From UBA8389 sp035719105 (GTDB taxonomy: Bacteria; Bacteroidota; Bacteroidia; Bacteroidales; UBA1402), in assembly GCA_035719105.1 (NCBI GenBank), contig DASTGN010000001.1:124001-188000 (forward strand): a stretch of 64,000 nt of DNA. Direction: 5' to 3'. Below the pieces are notes generated by a model. It ran no database searches. It was not told the origin of the DNA and was given only the letters and a program-made list of their open reading frames with translations. A program made the translations under genes and the position numbers. This document shows positions 10,052 through 20,335 of this stretch, in pieces (positions within the stretch are counted from its first letter, which is position 1; each line of letters opens with the position of its first letter).

Positions 10052-13000
10052 ATGAATCGCTACCTGATATTTTTCATGGTTTTTTGGGCAAGCCTCTGCT
10101 TGCAGGCGCAACAAAAGGTGCGTTTCACACACTACACTTCTGATGACGGCCTGTCTCAGAATCGGGTGATGAGCATTCTACAGGATAAAAAAGGATTTAT
10201 GTGGTTTGCCACTTGGGATGGACTCAATCGTTTTGATGGTCGGCATTTTAAAGTTTATAAAGGACTGGCTGGCGATCCGAACGGGTTCACCAATAACCGG
10301 CTGAACACCATGCAAGAAGATTCGTTCGGATTCCTTTGGATCTTGACCAATGACTTTCAGATTTATCGATTCAATCCTGAAAACGAAGAGTTTCAACGGC
10401 TGTCATATAATCCCGATCCATCTAAAGTGGTGGTTTCCAAAACTATACAGGCTGTTCGGATGATTAAGGGCAAGGATGTCTGCTTGCTCACATTCACCGA
10501 TGGTTGTTACTTGGTTCAGGTTAGTGACGATGGCCAGAACATCGTACACATCAAATACTTGAGTCGTAAAATTGGAAATTTGGCTGGCGATTTGGTGCGG
10601 GAAGTCTTCAAAGACCTGAACAATCAGTTTTGGTTTCTCACGGACAAAGGCTTAACCCTGTACGATCCGGTTAAAGAAACGTCCACTCATTTTTTCCATC
10701 AATTTCAGGATGAAACGGGATTTTTCTCCCACTTGGAAACTAAGAACAACCTCTTTTTTGGTTCAGACAACGGTCAGATTTGGTCTTGGTCCATGAAGCA
10801 ACGCAATTTCCATTTGGTTGATTTCCATGCGGGTGCGGCTGTCAATGGATTTTGTCCGTTGAACAATGGTAAGATATTGATTATCACCCGAGGTGATGGA
10901 GTATTTCTTACGGATAAATCTTTTCATATCTTATCCCACGAAAATCTATCGACCACTCCGGCGCTAAGCAGCAACCTGATTCATTCTTTTTATAAAGACA
11001 TGGCGGGCGATGTCTGGTTGGAAGCCGATGCCCCCGGGGTCGTACTTTATGTAACCAATGAAAATCGCTTTGTCCGTTTTCAACCAAAAAGCGACGAGCA
11101 ATTTGGTTTGGCACAAATGCAACCTAATTTTTTTGTGGTGGAAGACACGAAAAATCACCTTTGGGTACATCCTCGTTCCGGTGGTTTCTCAGAGTTTTTT
11201 CGTAAGGAAATGGCCTTGAAACCATTTTACAACGACCCTTCCGACCCGAACAGGAGATTTTTCAACACCATGCATGCGGCATTCTACGATAGGCAAGGCA
11301 CCCTCTGGCTGAGCACCCGTTCACCAGGACTTGAAAAATGTTCCATCCAACAAACCACGTTCAACTTCACGTACGTGCCTTCTATGCTGCAATTGAGGGG
11401 TGGGAGCGAAGTTCGTACCATTTTTGAAGATCGTCATAAACGCATCTGGGCAGCCGACCGGGAAGGCGGTATTGTGATGTATTCGGCCAAGGGAGAGCGA
11501 ATTGGCTATCTGGACAATCAAGGTTCGGTTACGTCCAAACGATCCACCACGAATTATTTTGCATACGACATCATGTCAGACAAAAAGGGACGTATTTGGA
11601 TTGCCAGTAAAGGTGCAGGAGTTCTTTTATTGGAAGAAAAGGATCCAAATGGGTTAGCGTACACGGTGAGACGTTTTAACGAGAGTTTGCCTCCTGCAGA
11701 TAGACCCAACTCCAATAATTTCTATGCATTGCTAGAAGATCAGAAAGGCCGCATTTGGGCAGGTAGCTATGGTGGTGGTTTGAATTTGGTAGAAGAAAAA
11801 GGCGGAACATTTCGGTTTATTCATTTTAGAAACGAACTGAAAAATTATCCGATAGACCGTTGCCGCAACATCCGCAACATGGCTAAGGACAGGCAAGGGA
11901 TTATCTGGGTCGGAACGGTCAACGGCATTGTAGCGTTTGATGCCAATTTCAAAAAACCAGCTGATATTCGCTTTTACGAGTATCGTAAAATTGGAACTGA
12001 TCCCAATAGTCTGAGAATCAATGATGTGCATTACATTTATGTGGACGATGCCGGTGATCGATGGTTCGGTACTTTTGGTGGTGGGTTAAACAAACTCAGT
12101 GCTTCGTTTAAGTTGGGAGAATCCCCATCATTCAAAACGTATACCATGAACGAAGGCCTGCCCAGCGACATCGTACTGAGCATACAAGATGATTTGCAAG
12201 GCTATCTCTGGCTTTTTTCAGAAAACAGCATCACTCGCTTTGACAGCCATACCGGTGATATGGATATTTACAACAAGAATAATGGGCTTCAAGGCGTAAC
12301 TTTTTCTGAGTCTTCTTGTTATCGACTTCGTTCCGGGGAAATCTACGCAGGAACCACGACTGGTTTTTACAAATTCAACCCCTCCAAAGCCAAAACGACG
12401 TCCATTGTTCCCCGATTGGTTTTCACACGATTTATCCTTTTGAACAAAGAAGCGAACATTGGCGAAAAGAATTCACCACTGACCAAAAATGTGGACGATA
12501 TCAATAAAATATCGCTTTCCAACAGGCAAAATGTTTTCACCATTGAATTCGCCGCACTGGATTATCGGGCACCTGAAAACATTCAATATGCTTATCGTTT
12601 GGATCCAGTTGACCAAGATTGGACTAAATCATCGAAACTGAACAGTGTCAACTACACCAACCTTTCGCCAGGCAAATACGTGTTTCGAGTCAAATCGACC
12701 GACAGTGAAGGCTTTTGGATGAACAACGAGCGGCAGATCGAACTCCACATTCGCCCTTCTTTTTGGCAAACCTGGATAGCCATCTTGTTGTATGTCCTTT
12801 TCGGACTGGCACTGATCAGCTTTGGTCTTTATTTTTTCACCATGATATTGCGTTTGCGAAGCAAAGTTGAAGTGGAACATAAAGTCAGCAATCTTAAAAT
12901 CAATTTCTTTACTGACATCTCGCACGAATTACGAACCCCTCTCACGTTGATTTCGGGCCCTGTGGAACATTTGTTGAACGACGAAAACTTGTCGGGGGAT

Positions 13001-14470
13001 ACCAGAACTTTGCTCATCATCGTTCAACGAAACATCGACCGGATGCTTCGTCTCATCAATCAACTGTTGGACTTTAGAAAAATTCAGGATAAAAAAATGC
13101 AGCTGAAAGTTCAGGAGGTTCCATTCGGTCCGTTCATTGCTTCGGTTGCAGCGAATTTCAATATGACAGCTGATGAAAAACGAATTGATTTCAAGCTGAT
13201 TGATCAGACTGAAGGAGCCACCGTTTGGTTGGATACGGATAAATTGGATACCATCGTTTACAACCTCTTGTCCAACGCATTCAAATTCACACAGCCTGGT
13301 AAGTCCATCACGTTGACCAGCTTTATGGAAAACGAACATGCCATATTCTCTGTCGCCGATACGGGTGCTGGTATTTCGGTGGATAAGCAGTCGCGGTTGT
13401 TTGAACGTTTTTTCTCTTACGACGAAACCAGTAAAGTTCGTGGAACGGGCATTGGACTTCATTTAGCCAAGGAACTGGTCGATATGCACGGAGGCAGCAT
13501 TTCCGTGAATAGCGAAGAAGGAAAAGGCACCACGTTCGAGGTTCGATTCAAACTTGGAACAGCGCATTTTGACAACCAGGTAACCATTGTTCATACCAAT
13601 AAACCCGATTTGACGGATGCCTTCGCTCATCCAGTTCTGCCTTTGCCCAACGAACACGAAGGCAGCCACGATGATGGGAGCACCGGAAATCAACCCTTGT
13701 TGCTTGTCGTCGAGGATAATTCCGAACTGCGCACGTTCCTCACATCCGTACTTTCAGGCAAATACCGGGTAGCTGAGGCCGCAGACGGACATGTTGCTTG
13801 GAGCATGATGAGCAATTTGATGCCAGATTTTGTCATCACCGATTTGATGATGCCCGTCATGGATGGTTTGGAACTCACCAAACTCATCAAACAAGATGAC
13901 CGAACCTGCCACATTCCGGTCATTATGCTTACCGCAAAATCCGATATGGTCACACAGATGGAATGCATTCAGGCTGGTGTCAATGATTTCATTGCCAAAC
14001 CTTTCAATGCTGTTTTCCTGGAAGCCAAGATTGAGAATATTTTCAAGCAGCGCTTTGTTTTGCAAGAAAAATTTCGACACGATATTTTCTCAGTTCAACC
14101 TGCTTCTGCAGAACGACTGAATTTACAATCATCGGATTCAATCTTTCTGAAACGCATCCTGGACTTTATGGAAGAAAATATGTCTAACAGTGAATTGACA
14201 GTGGATCAATTAGTTTCTGTTGTTGGTATGGGTAGGACTGTTTTCTTCAATAAATTGAAAGGAATATTGGGTATGTCTCCCATTGAATTCATCAAGGAAA
14301 CTCGAATCAAGCGAGCTGCGCAATTGCTGGATACTGGTCAATTCAACGTTTCAGAAGTTAGTTTTCAAATAGGAATGAACGATGCCCGCTATTTCAGTAA
14401 ATGTTTCAAGCAAAAATATGGAATGACCCCATCCGAATATAAAAACAAAACAACACCTAAACCCCTATGA
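10052..14470 (+). CDS. Hybrid two-component system regulator (HTCS) of pectin utilisation
   Basis: A 1472-residue one-protein signalling system. The N-terminal signal sequence is followed by about 750 residues of Reg_prop repeats (for example GLSQNRVMSILQDKKGFMWF) forming two periplasmic beta-propellers, then a Y_Y_Y domain and a transmembrane helix near residue 910-935. The cytoplasmic part has a HisKA domain with His958 (SHELRTPLTLI), a HATPase, a receiver with Asp1264 (DLMMPVMDG), and a C-terminal AraC-type HTH. The ATG at 10052 is preferred because the signal peptide begins there (MNRYLIFFMVFW); a TTG lies 30 nt upstream. Its stop overlaps the GH28 start. In this family such regulators sense oligosaccharides, here inferred to be pectic fragments. 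Confidence 0.93.
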   Translation: MNRYLIFFMVFWASLCLQAQQKVRFTHYTSDDGLSQNRVMSILQDKKGFMWFATWDGLNRFDGRHFKVYKGLAGDPNGFTNNRLNTMQEDSFGFLWILTNDFQIYRFNPENEEFQRLSYNPDPSKVVVSKTIQAVRMIKGKDVCLLTFTDGCYLVQVSDDGQNIVHIKYLSRKIGNLAGDLVREVFKDLNNQFWFLTDKGLTLYDPVKETSTHFFHQFQDETGFFSHLETKNNLFFGSDNGQIWSWSMKQRNFHLVDFHAGAAVNGFCPLNNGKILIITRGDGVFLTDKSFHILSHENLSTTPALSSNLIHSFYKDMAGDVWLEADAPGVVLYVTNENRFVRFQPKSDEQFGLAQMQPNFFVVEDTKNHLWVHPRSGGFSEFFRKEMALKPFYNDPSDPNRRFFNTMHAAFYDRQGTLWLSTRSPGLEKCSIQQTTFNFTYVPSMLQLRGGSEVRTIFEDRHKRIWAADREGGIVMYSAKGERIGYLDNQGSVTSKRSTTNYFAYDIMSDKKGRIWIASKGAGVLLLEEKDPNGLAYTVRRFNESLPPADRPNSNNFYALLEDQKGRIWAGSYGGGLNLVEEKGGTFRFIHFRNELKNYPIDRCRNIRNMAKDRQGIIWVGTVNGIVAFDANFKKPADIRFYEYRKIGTDPNSLRINDVHYIYVDDAGDRWFGTFGGGLNKLSASFKLGESPSFKTYTMNEGLPSDIVLSIQDDLQGYLWLFSENSITRFDSHTGDMDIYNKNNGLQGVTFSESSCYRLRSGEIYAGTTTGFYKFNPSKAKTTSIVPRLVFTRFILLNKEANIGEKNSPLTKNVDDINKISLSNRQNVFTIEFAALDYRAPENIQYAYRLDPVDQDWTKSSKLNSVNYTNLSPGKYVFRVKSTDSEGFWMNNERQIELHIRPSFWQTWIAILLYVLFGLALISFGLYFFTMILRLRSKVEVEHKVSNLKINFFTDISHELRTPLTLISGPVEHLLNDENLSGDTRTLLIIVQRNIDRMLRLINQLLDFRKIQDKKMQLKVQEVPFGPFIASVAANFNMTADEKRIDFKLIDQTEGATVWLDTDKLDTIVYNLLSNAFKFTQPGKSITLTSFMENEHAIFSVADTGAGISVDKQSRLFERFFSYDETSKVRGTGIGLHLAKELVDMHGGSISVNSEEGKGTTFEVRFKLGTAHFDNQVTIVHTNKPDLTDAFAHPVLPLPNEHEGSHDDGSTGNQPLLLVVEDNSELRTFLTSVLSGKYRVAEAADGHVAWSMMSNLMPDFVITDLMMPVMDGLELTKLIKQDDRTCHIPVIMLTAKSDMVTQMECIQAGVNDFIAKPFNAVFLEAKIENIFKQRFVLQEKFRHDIFSVQPASAERLNLQSSDSIFLKRILDFMEENMSNSELTVDQLVSVVGMGRTVFFNKLKGILGMSPIEFIKETRIKRAAQLLDTGQFNVSEVSFQIGMNDARYFSKCFKQKYGMTPSEYKNKTTPKPL

Positions 14471-15888
14471 ATTCAAACCTTGTAAAACCTTTGCTACTAG
14501 CGATTTTGCTCTGTTCACTGCCCCTTGTCGTTCTGCATGCGGGAATAATCGAGAAAAAGGGTTGGGAATTGGAAGCTAAAGTACTTGCTTCCATTCGTGA
14601 ACCAAAATTTCCGGACAAAACGTTCACTATTACAAACTTCGGAGCAGTGGAAGGGCTGGTTCAGTATTCGGAAAATTGCATCAATAAAGCAATTTTGGAA
14701 TGCAATAAACAGGGTGGAGGAACGGTGGTTGTGCCTGCAGGTGTTTTTTACACTGGGCCGATTGAATTGAAAAACAACGTCCGCCTGCATCTTATGAAAG
14801 GCGCAACGTTGAAATTTTCCACCAACCCCGATGACTACAAACCTTTCGTCGTCTCCAGGTGGGAGGGTTGGGATTGCATCAATTTTCATCCGCTCATTTA
14901 TGCCTATAAGCAAAAGAACATCGCGATAACCGGGCCTGGAGTTTTGGATGGACAGGCTGATGAAACCAATTGGTGGTCCTGGAAAGGTAGGACCGATTTC
15001 GGATGGAAACCAGGAATGGTTTCTCAGGAATGGAATGGGGACAAAGTTTCGGGGCGTAATCGACTGGCTTCTATGGAGCGCAATCAAGTGCCCATTCAAA
15101 ATCGGATCATGACGGTAGAAGATCGACTTAGACCTCCTTTCATACAATTTTACCAGTGCAGCGAGGCTTTGATTTCAGACGTTCACATTGTTCAATCTCC
15201 CTTTTGGCTCATTCATCCACTTCTGTGTAAAAACTTTACACTCCGAGGTGTAATCATGGATAGCAGAGGCCCTAACAACGATGGTTGTGATCCCGAATCG
15301 TCACAGAACGTGCTCATTGAAAACTGTCTCTTCAACACCGGAGACGACTGCATCGCCATCAAGTCAGGCCGAAACAAGGATGGAAAACGTTGGAACATAC
15401 CCAGTAAAGACATCATTATTCGTCGTTGCACCATGAAAAATGGTCACGGCGGGGTTGTGGTTGGAAGCGAAATTACTGGTGGCTGTCGCAACGTCTGGGC
15501 AGAAGATTGCAACATGGACAGTCCGCTGTTGGAACGGATGCTTCGGCTTAAATCGAATCCGATTCGTGGGGGTAAGATTAAAAATATTTTTTTACGCAAC
15601 ATCCAGGTGGGGCAGTGTGCAGAAGCAGTTTTCCGTGTGGAAATGAAATACGAAGGTGTGACAAGTGGCCCCAATATGCCCGAAATCAGCAATATATTCC
15701 TCTCCAACATTGTTACGAATAAAAGTACTTACGGCCTTTGGATTGACGGTTTCGAGAATGTGACGAACGTTCACAACATCCAGATTCGGAATTGTTCCTT
15801 CAATCATGTTGAAAAACCAAATGTCATTGTTGGAGCCGAAAAGATGGTTTTTGATGGATTCCGTATCAATGGCGAGCTACAGAAATAA
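14467..15888 (+). CDS. Glycoside hydrolase family 28 (polygalacturonase-like)
   Basis: Hydrolyses alpha-1,4-galacturonosyl bonds of de-esterified pectin. The 473-residue protein has an N-terminal signal peptide (to about residue 26) and the family's parallel beta-helix. The GH28 catalytic signatures are all present: the first aspartate motif in NNDGCDPESS, the Asp-Asp pair in NTGDDCIAIKSGR, the histidine in NGHGGVVVGSE, and the basic motif near MLRLKSNPIRGG. The ATG overlaps the HTCS stop by 4 nt (ATGA), so translation is coupled to its presumed regulator. Exo- versus endo-activity cannot be read from the sequence. Confidence 0.93.
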   Translation: MNSNLVKPLLLAILLCSLPLVVLHAGIIEKKGWELEAKVLASIREPKFPDKTFTITNFGAVEGLVQYSENCINKAILECNKQGGGTVVVPAGVFYTGPIELKNNVRLHLMKGATLKFSTNPDDYKPFVVSRWEGWDCINFHPLIYAYKQKNIAITGPGVLDGQADETNWWSWKGRTDFGWKPGMVSQEWNGDKVSGRNRLASMERNQVPIQNRIMTVEDRLRPPFIQFYQCSEALISDVHIVQSPFWLIHPLLCKNFTLRGVIMDSRGPNNDGCDPESSQNVLIENCLFNTGDDCIAIKSGRNKDGKRWNIPSKDIIIRRCTMKNGHGGVVVGSEITGGCRNVWAEDCNMDSPLLERMLRLKSNPIRGGKIKNIFLRNIQVGQCAEAVFRVEMKYEGVTSGPNMPEISNIFLSNIVTNKSTYGLWIDGFENVTNVHNIQIRNCSFNHVEKPNVIVGAEKMVFDGFRINGELQK

Positions 15889-15898
15889 AAAATAATTC

Positions 15899-15906
15899 TA
15901 TCTTCG
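15899..15906 (+). promoter_or_regulatory. -7-like element upstream of the OPT transporter
   Basis: TATCTTCG differs from TAnnTTTG at one base and lies 20 nt before the ATG at 15927. It suggests the transporter has its own promoter apart from the pectin genes. Confidence 0.5.
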
Positions 15907-15926
15907 TGCCTGAAAAAACCAAAACC

Positions 15927-17921
15927 ATGGAAGAAGAAAACAAAATCACTGGTCTGCCTTCAAATGCATTTCGGGAACTGGAACCCGGCGAGTCTTATCA
16001 ACCGTTGATGCCTGCAGAAAAGAAAATGCCTGAAGCGACCCCTTGGTCCATCATTTGGGGCTTGCTGATGGCCATCCTATTCTCAGCTGCCGCCGCTTAT
16101 CTCGGTCTGAAAGTCGGTCAGGTATTCGAAGCCGCCATCCCCATCGCCATCATCGCAGTGGGATTGTCAAGCGCCACCAAACGCAAAAACGCTTTGGGCG
16201 AAAACGTGATCATACAATCCATTGGAGCTAGTTCCGGGGTTATCGTTGCAGGTGCCATCTTTACCTTGCCGGCTTTGTATATTCTCCAGGCCAAGTATCC
16301 GGACATGACCGTTTCTTTTCTCCAGGTATTCATGAGTTCCTTATTGGGTGGCGTTTTAGGCATCCTATTCCTCATACCCTTCCGCAAGTATTTCGTTAAA
16401 GAAATGCACGGCAAGTATCCATTTCCGGAAGCAACCGCAACCACGCAAGTCTTAGTTTCGGGCGAAAAGGCTGGTAATCAAGCCAAACCATTGCTTATTG
16501 CCGGTTTGGTCGGAGGTATTTTCGATTTCGTCGTCGCTACTTTTGGAACTTGGAGTGAAACCTTCACATCGAGAGTTTTACCGTATGGTGCCGAGTTGGC
16601 CGACAAATTCAAAGTGGTGTTTAAAATCAATACGGGTGCAGCCGTGCTCGGGCTCGGTTACATCGTCGGTCTTAAATATGCCGCTATCATCTGTGCCGGT
16701 TCCGCCTTAGTTTGGTGGATTATAGTACCAATTATGGCTCAATTGAGTGATGGAACCCTCCAATGGTTGAATCCAGCCATCGTTGATTCTGTCACAGGCA
16801 TGTCACCGGAAGTGTTGTTCAAAAGTTTTGCCCGTCACATCGGTATTGGTGGCATCGCCATGGCAGGTATCATTGGTATCTTCAAATCCAGAAACATCAT
16901 CAAAGATGCCGTTGGACTGGCTTCGAAAGAATTGAAAGGTGGAAAATCGCAAGGACCTGTGGTGATTGAACCTCGTACACAGCGAGATATCCCAATGAAA
17001 ATCATTGTTTTTGGAGTCATTGCTGCTTTATTGGCTGTATTCGCCTTCTTCTTTTTCGGTGTGATGGAATTCAACTTGCTTCATGCTGTCGTTGGAATTC
17101 TGGTTGTCGGCATCATCGCTTTTCTCTTCACCACCGTTGCTGCCAATGCCATTGCCATCGTCGGAACCAATCCAGTTTCGGGTATGACCTTAATGACCTT
17201 GATTCTGGCTTCCGTCATCATGGTGGCTGTCGGTTTGAAAGGAACTGGGGGAATCGTTTCTGCGCTCATCATGGGTGGTGTGGTTTGCACAGCGCTGTCC
17301 ATGGCTGGAGGTTTCATAACCGATCTGAAAATTGGTTATTGGTTGGGCTCCACTCCTGCCACGCAAGAAAAATGGAAATTCTTAGGCACCTTGGTTTCAG
17401 CAGCTACGGTTGGTGGGGTGCTCATCATTTTAAATAAAACGTACGGATTCACTGGTAATGATGCCCTGGTTGCACCACAAGCAAACGCCATGGCAGCAGT
17501 TATCGATCCGTTGATGTCCGGAACGTCAGCTCCCTGGGTTTTATACGGCATCGGAGCTTTGCTTTCGTTGGTGCTGACCTTCTTCCGAGTTCCGGCATTA
17601 GCCTTTGCATTGGGCATGTTCATTCCATTGGACCTCAACTTGCCATTGCTCGTCGGTGGTCTGATTCAGTGGTTTGTTACTACCAGAACCAAGGATAAAG
17701 CTCTCAACGAAGAACGTGGCGAACTGGGAACACTCATCGCTTCTGGTTTCATAGCCGGAGGAGCCTTGATGGGCGTCGTTAGTGCAGCCATCCGTTTTAC
17801 CGGTGTGAATTTAATGCAAACGAGCTGGGTGGAAACAAACGGTGCGGAATGGGTATCCCTTGCTGCGTATGCCTTACTGATTTGTTTCTTTGTTTGGCAA
17901 ACGTTGATGAAAAAGAAGTAA
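15927..17921 (+). CDS. OPT family oligopeptide transporter
   Basis: A 664-residue inner-membrane protein with roughly 14-16 hydrophobic segments, of the oligopeptide transporter (OPT) superfamily. A short soluble N-terminus (MEEENKITGLPSNAFRELEP) leads to TM1 at SIIWGLLMAILFSAAAAYLG. Family-like features are GLKVGQVFEAAIPIAI and the GKYPFPEATATTQVL stretch. The ATG at 15927 is chosen over a GTG at 15906 that lies within the promoter element. The substrate (peptides or metal chelates) cannot be decided. Proximity to the pectin genes is probably coincidental. It faces the next gene tail to tail with only 7 nt between the stops. Confidence 0.88.
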   Translation: MEEENKITGLPSNAFRELEPGESYQPLMPAEKKMPEATPWSIIWGLLMAILFSAAAAYLGLKVGQVFEAAIPIAIIAVGLSSATKRKNALGENVIIQSIGASSGVIVAGAIFTLPALYILQAKYPDMTVSFLQVFMSSLLGGVLGILFLIPFRKYFVKEMHGKYPFPEATATTQVLVSGEKAGNQAKPLLIAGLVGGIFDFVVATFGTWSETFTSRVLPYGAELADKFKVVFKINTGAAVLGLGYIVGLKYAAIICAGSALVWWIIVPIMAQLSDGTLQWLNPAIVDSVTGMSPEVLFKSFARHIGIGGIAMAGIIGIFKSRNIIKDAVGLASKELKGGKSQGPVVIEPRTQRDIPMKIIVFGVIAALLAVFAFFFFGVMEFNLLHAVVGILVVGIIAFLFTTVAANAIAIVGTNPVSGMTLMTLILASVIMVAVGLKGTGGIVSALIMGGVVCTALSMAGGFITDLKIGYWLGSTPATQEKWKFLGTLVSAATVGGVLIILNKTYGFTGNDALVAPQANAMAAVIDPLMSGTSAPWVLYGIGALLSLVLTFFRVPALAFALGMFIPLDLNLPLLVGGLIQWFVTTRTKDKALNEERGELGTLIASGFIAGGALMGVVSAAIRFTGVNLMQTSWVETNGAEWVSLAAYALLICFFVWQTLMKKK

Positions 17922-17928
17922 AAAATCT

Positions 17929-19878
17929 TTAGTAGCTGATATTCGTGTATTTCTGAATCAGTTGTATCAAATTGTCTTTACTGATCGGTTTGGAAAGGTA
18001 ACCATTGCAACCGGCAGCCAAAAATCGGTGTTCGTCACCGGTTTGGGCATATGCCGTTGTTGCGATAATGGGTAATTCGGGTCTGAATTCATGGATGCGT
18101 TGTGTTGCTTCCAATCCATTCATCAATGGCATCTTGATATCCATCAGTACCAACGTGATGTCCTCGTTTTTCATGCAAGCTTCAACAGCTTCAACGCCGT
18201 TGGTTACATGGATGAAATCACAATCGATCATATTCAATATGACTTTGAGAAACATGTAGTTGGACTCCTCATCTTCGGCGATTAGCACCAGAGGCTTGTC
18301 TCTTTTTGTGGTACCATTAGAAATGGAAAGGCTTTCAAGAATGGTGGGCACTTTGAATGGAATCTTAAATGAAAAAGTGGATCCATTTCCCTTTTCTGAA
18401 ACGACTTCAATCGTACCACCGATCAACTTGATCATGCCCTGTGCAATGGCCAATCCCAGACCACTACCTTCATACCCACGCGTATTCGAGGGGTCTTCCT
18501 GTGAAAACATCTCAAAGATTTTTTCCAATTTGTCTGCAGCGATACCACATCCAGTATCGTGCACAAAAAATTCAACGAAATCCGACGATAACTTATAACC
18601 ACATGTGATGCAACCCTGCGATGAAAATTTCATAGCGTTGTCCAATAAAATACGCAACGTCTTTCCGATGAACTCTGGATCAGAATAGATGGTCAGATTC
18701 TTTTGTTCTGTAGGGATATCAGTCTTAAAACAAATGTTTTTTTCTTCGCAAGATAATTTGGCGTTTTCTATAATCTCTAGAAAGAATGGTTGGATCTGAA
18801 AGTTTTTCTGATGGACTTCCATCGTCCCCGAAACAATCCTGGCCATATCAATAAAGTCGGAAACGGTATTAATCAGCCGATTGCTTGATTTCTCAAGAAT
18901 GTTGAAATATTCCTTTTTTTGATCGTTTGTGAGATCTTTTTCGGATAGGAATTGACTGAATCCCAAGATGCTGTTCAGTGGCGTTCTAATCTCGTGCGAA
19001 ATGTTATTGATGAAAGCAGTCTTCAATTTGTCGCTTTCTTCGGCTTTTTCTTTAGCTAACATCAATTCTTCCAGAATCTTGACTTTCTCAGTGACATCAG
19101 CATCCACACCACGGTAACCGACAAAATTACCGGCGAAATCGTACATGGGACTTCCGCTGGTTGTCAGCATCAATATGTGGCCATTTTTATGGACGTTCGG
19201 ATTTTGAAAATCCCTAAAGGTCGCACGACTTCCAAAAACCTCGAAGGCTGCAGCCTTTAGTTCTTCCTTTTTTTCAGGTACAAAAAAATCGTAGAAATAC
19301 TTCTTTCCAACAATCTCATCTGCTGTGTAGCCCAAAAGTGAATGAACGACAGGGCTTGCATACGTATACATCCCATCAACGTCTACTTCCCAAATCCATT
19401 CCTGAGCGTCTTCCGCTACCTGTTCAAAACGAAGTTTGCTTTCGTGCAATTGTTTCGAGGTCATTTTAAATGCCAAATTCTCCTTGGCTTCGTCCAACGC
19501 ACGCTTAACGGCAAAAGGCAAGCGTTCAGGCCTGTCTTTAAGTACATAATCGACTGCGCCCAATTTTAGTAATTCGATAGCAGTATCCTCACCAATGGAG
19601 CCTGAAATACAGATAAACGGAACATCCGGCCAAAGTTCATTTCGAATTTGGAGCGCACCGAATGCATCAAAACCAGGCAACCTAAAGTCAGTAAGTATAA
19701 TGTCAAATTGATTCTCATGCAGTGCAGAGGAAAAATCCGCTTCATTCATCACATGAGTCAAATCCAAAATGTAACCGGCATCCACCAATAATTCCTGTAC
19801 CAATTCTAGATCGTGTGGAGAATCTTCCAAAACAAGAACCTTCAGCTGAATGCCTGAAATCTTATTTTTCTCGTTCAT
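17929..19878 (-). CDS. Hybrid sensor histidine kinase (REC-PAS-HisKA-HATPase-REC)
   Basis: A 649-residue soluble protein with no transmembrane helix. An N-terminal receiver (about 12-130; phospho-acceptor in ILTDFRLPGFDAFG) is followed by a PAS domain (about 150-275, LLGYTADEIVG), a HisKA domain with the phosphorylated histidine in NNISHEIRTPLNSILG, a HATPase (GSGLGLAIAQGMIKLIGG) and a second receiver (VLMDIKMPLMNGLEAT). It ends in a phosphorelay-type receiver with no DNA-binding output. It lies 3 nt downstream of a stand-alone receiver, in an operon begun by a PocR-PAS kinase, so the three proteins probably form one relay. The signal is unknown. Confidence 0.9.
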   Translation of the reverse strand: MNEKNKISGIQLKVLVLEDSPHDLELVQELLVDAGYILDLTHVMNEADFSSALHENQFDIILTDFRLPGFDAFGALQIRNELWPDVPFICISGSIGEDTAIELLKLGAVDYVLKDRPERLPFAVKRALDEAKENLAFKMTSKQLHESKLRFEQVAEDAQEWIWEVDVDGMYTYASPVVHSLLGYTADEIVGKKYFYDFFVPEKKEELKAAAFEVFGSRATFRDFQNPNVHKNGHILMLTTSGSPMYDFAGNFVGYRGVDADVTEKVKILEELMLAKEKAEESDKLKTAFINNISHEIRTPLNSILGFSQFLSEKDLTNDQKKEYFNILEKSSNRLINTVSDFIDMARIVSGTMEVHQKNFQIQPFFLEIIENAKLSCEEKNICFKTDIPTEQKNLTIYSDPEFIGKTLRILLDNAMKFSSQGCITCGYKLSSDFVEFFVHDTGCGIAADKLEKIFEMFSQEDPSNTRGYEGSGLGLAIAQGMIKLIGGTIEVVSEKGNGSTFSFKIPFKVPTILESLSISNGTTKRDKPLVLIAEDEESNYMFLKVILNMIDCDFIHVTNGVEAVEACMKNEDITLVLMDIKMPLMNGLEATQRIHEFRPELPIIATTAYAQTGDEHRFLAAGCNGYLSKPISKDNLIQLIQKYTNISY

Positions 19879-19881
19879 AAG

Positions 19882-20319
19882 TCAAGTGCATTGAGGTTGT
19901 TCATTCAACATTGCCCAAAAAAATCCGATGTGTTTGACTGCTTCCAAAAAATCCTTAAATGCAACTGGTTTAACTACATAGGCGTTTACTCCAAGCTCAT
20001 AGCATCTCTTCAAATCTGGCTCTTCACGAGATGAAGTCAGCATAACCACAGGAATCGAACTTAATTTCTTATCTCCACGAAGGGCGGTCAACACTTCAAT
20101 ACCGTTCATACGAGGCATCTTTATATCCAGCAGCAACACCCCTGGATTGCCATCTTTACGATTTTTATATTTACCTTCTTTATGAAGAAACTCCATGGCT
20201 TCCACTCCATCTTTGACAACGATGACGTGGTTTGCCAAATTGTAGTCTTGAAGCGCTTCCAACGCTAATTCCACATCCAAATCGTTGTCCTCGGCCATTA
20301 AAATTGTTTTTAACATCAT
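19882..20319 (-). CDS. Stand-alone response regulator receiver (Rcp1-like)
   Basis: A 145-residue CheY-like domain with no output domain. It has the acidic pocket (AEDNDLDVE), the phospho-acceptor aspartate in VLLLDIKMPRMNGIEV, the switch residues MLTSS and the lysine in YVVKPVAF. The double aspartates and loop insertions (KEGKYKNRKDGN) resemble the Rcp1 class, which pairs with phytochrome-type or PAS-type kinases. Two ATGs in a row (20319 and 20316) are possible starts, and an unusually good AGGAGG lies 10 nt upstream. It sits between the PocR kinase and the hybrid kinase and probably carries phosphate between them. Confidence 0.92.
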   Translation of the reverse strand: MMLKTILMAEDNDLDVELALEALQDYNLANHVIVVKDGVEAMEFLHKEGKYKNRKDGNPGVLLLDIKMPRMNGIEVLTALRGDKKLSSIPVVMLTSSREEPDLKRCYELGVNAYVVKPVAFKDFLEAVKHIGFFWAMLNEQPQCT

Positions 20320-20329
20320 CTTGGTAAGT

Positions 20330-20335
20330 CCTCCT
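20330..20335 (-). promoter_or_regulatory. Strong Shine-Dalgarno (AGGAGG) before the receiver gene
   Basis: AGGAGG lies 10 nt before the ATG at 20319 and overlaps the stop codon of the upstream kinase. Such a motif is rare in this window, where most starts have none, and it supports the chosen start and translational coupling. Confidence 0.6.

Noticed and set aside
14467..14470. A possible frameshift joining the HTCS and GH28 genes
   Set aside because: Both frames are complete, with a normal AraC C-terminus and a normal signal peptide. The 4-nt ATGA overlap is ordinary translational coupling.
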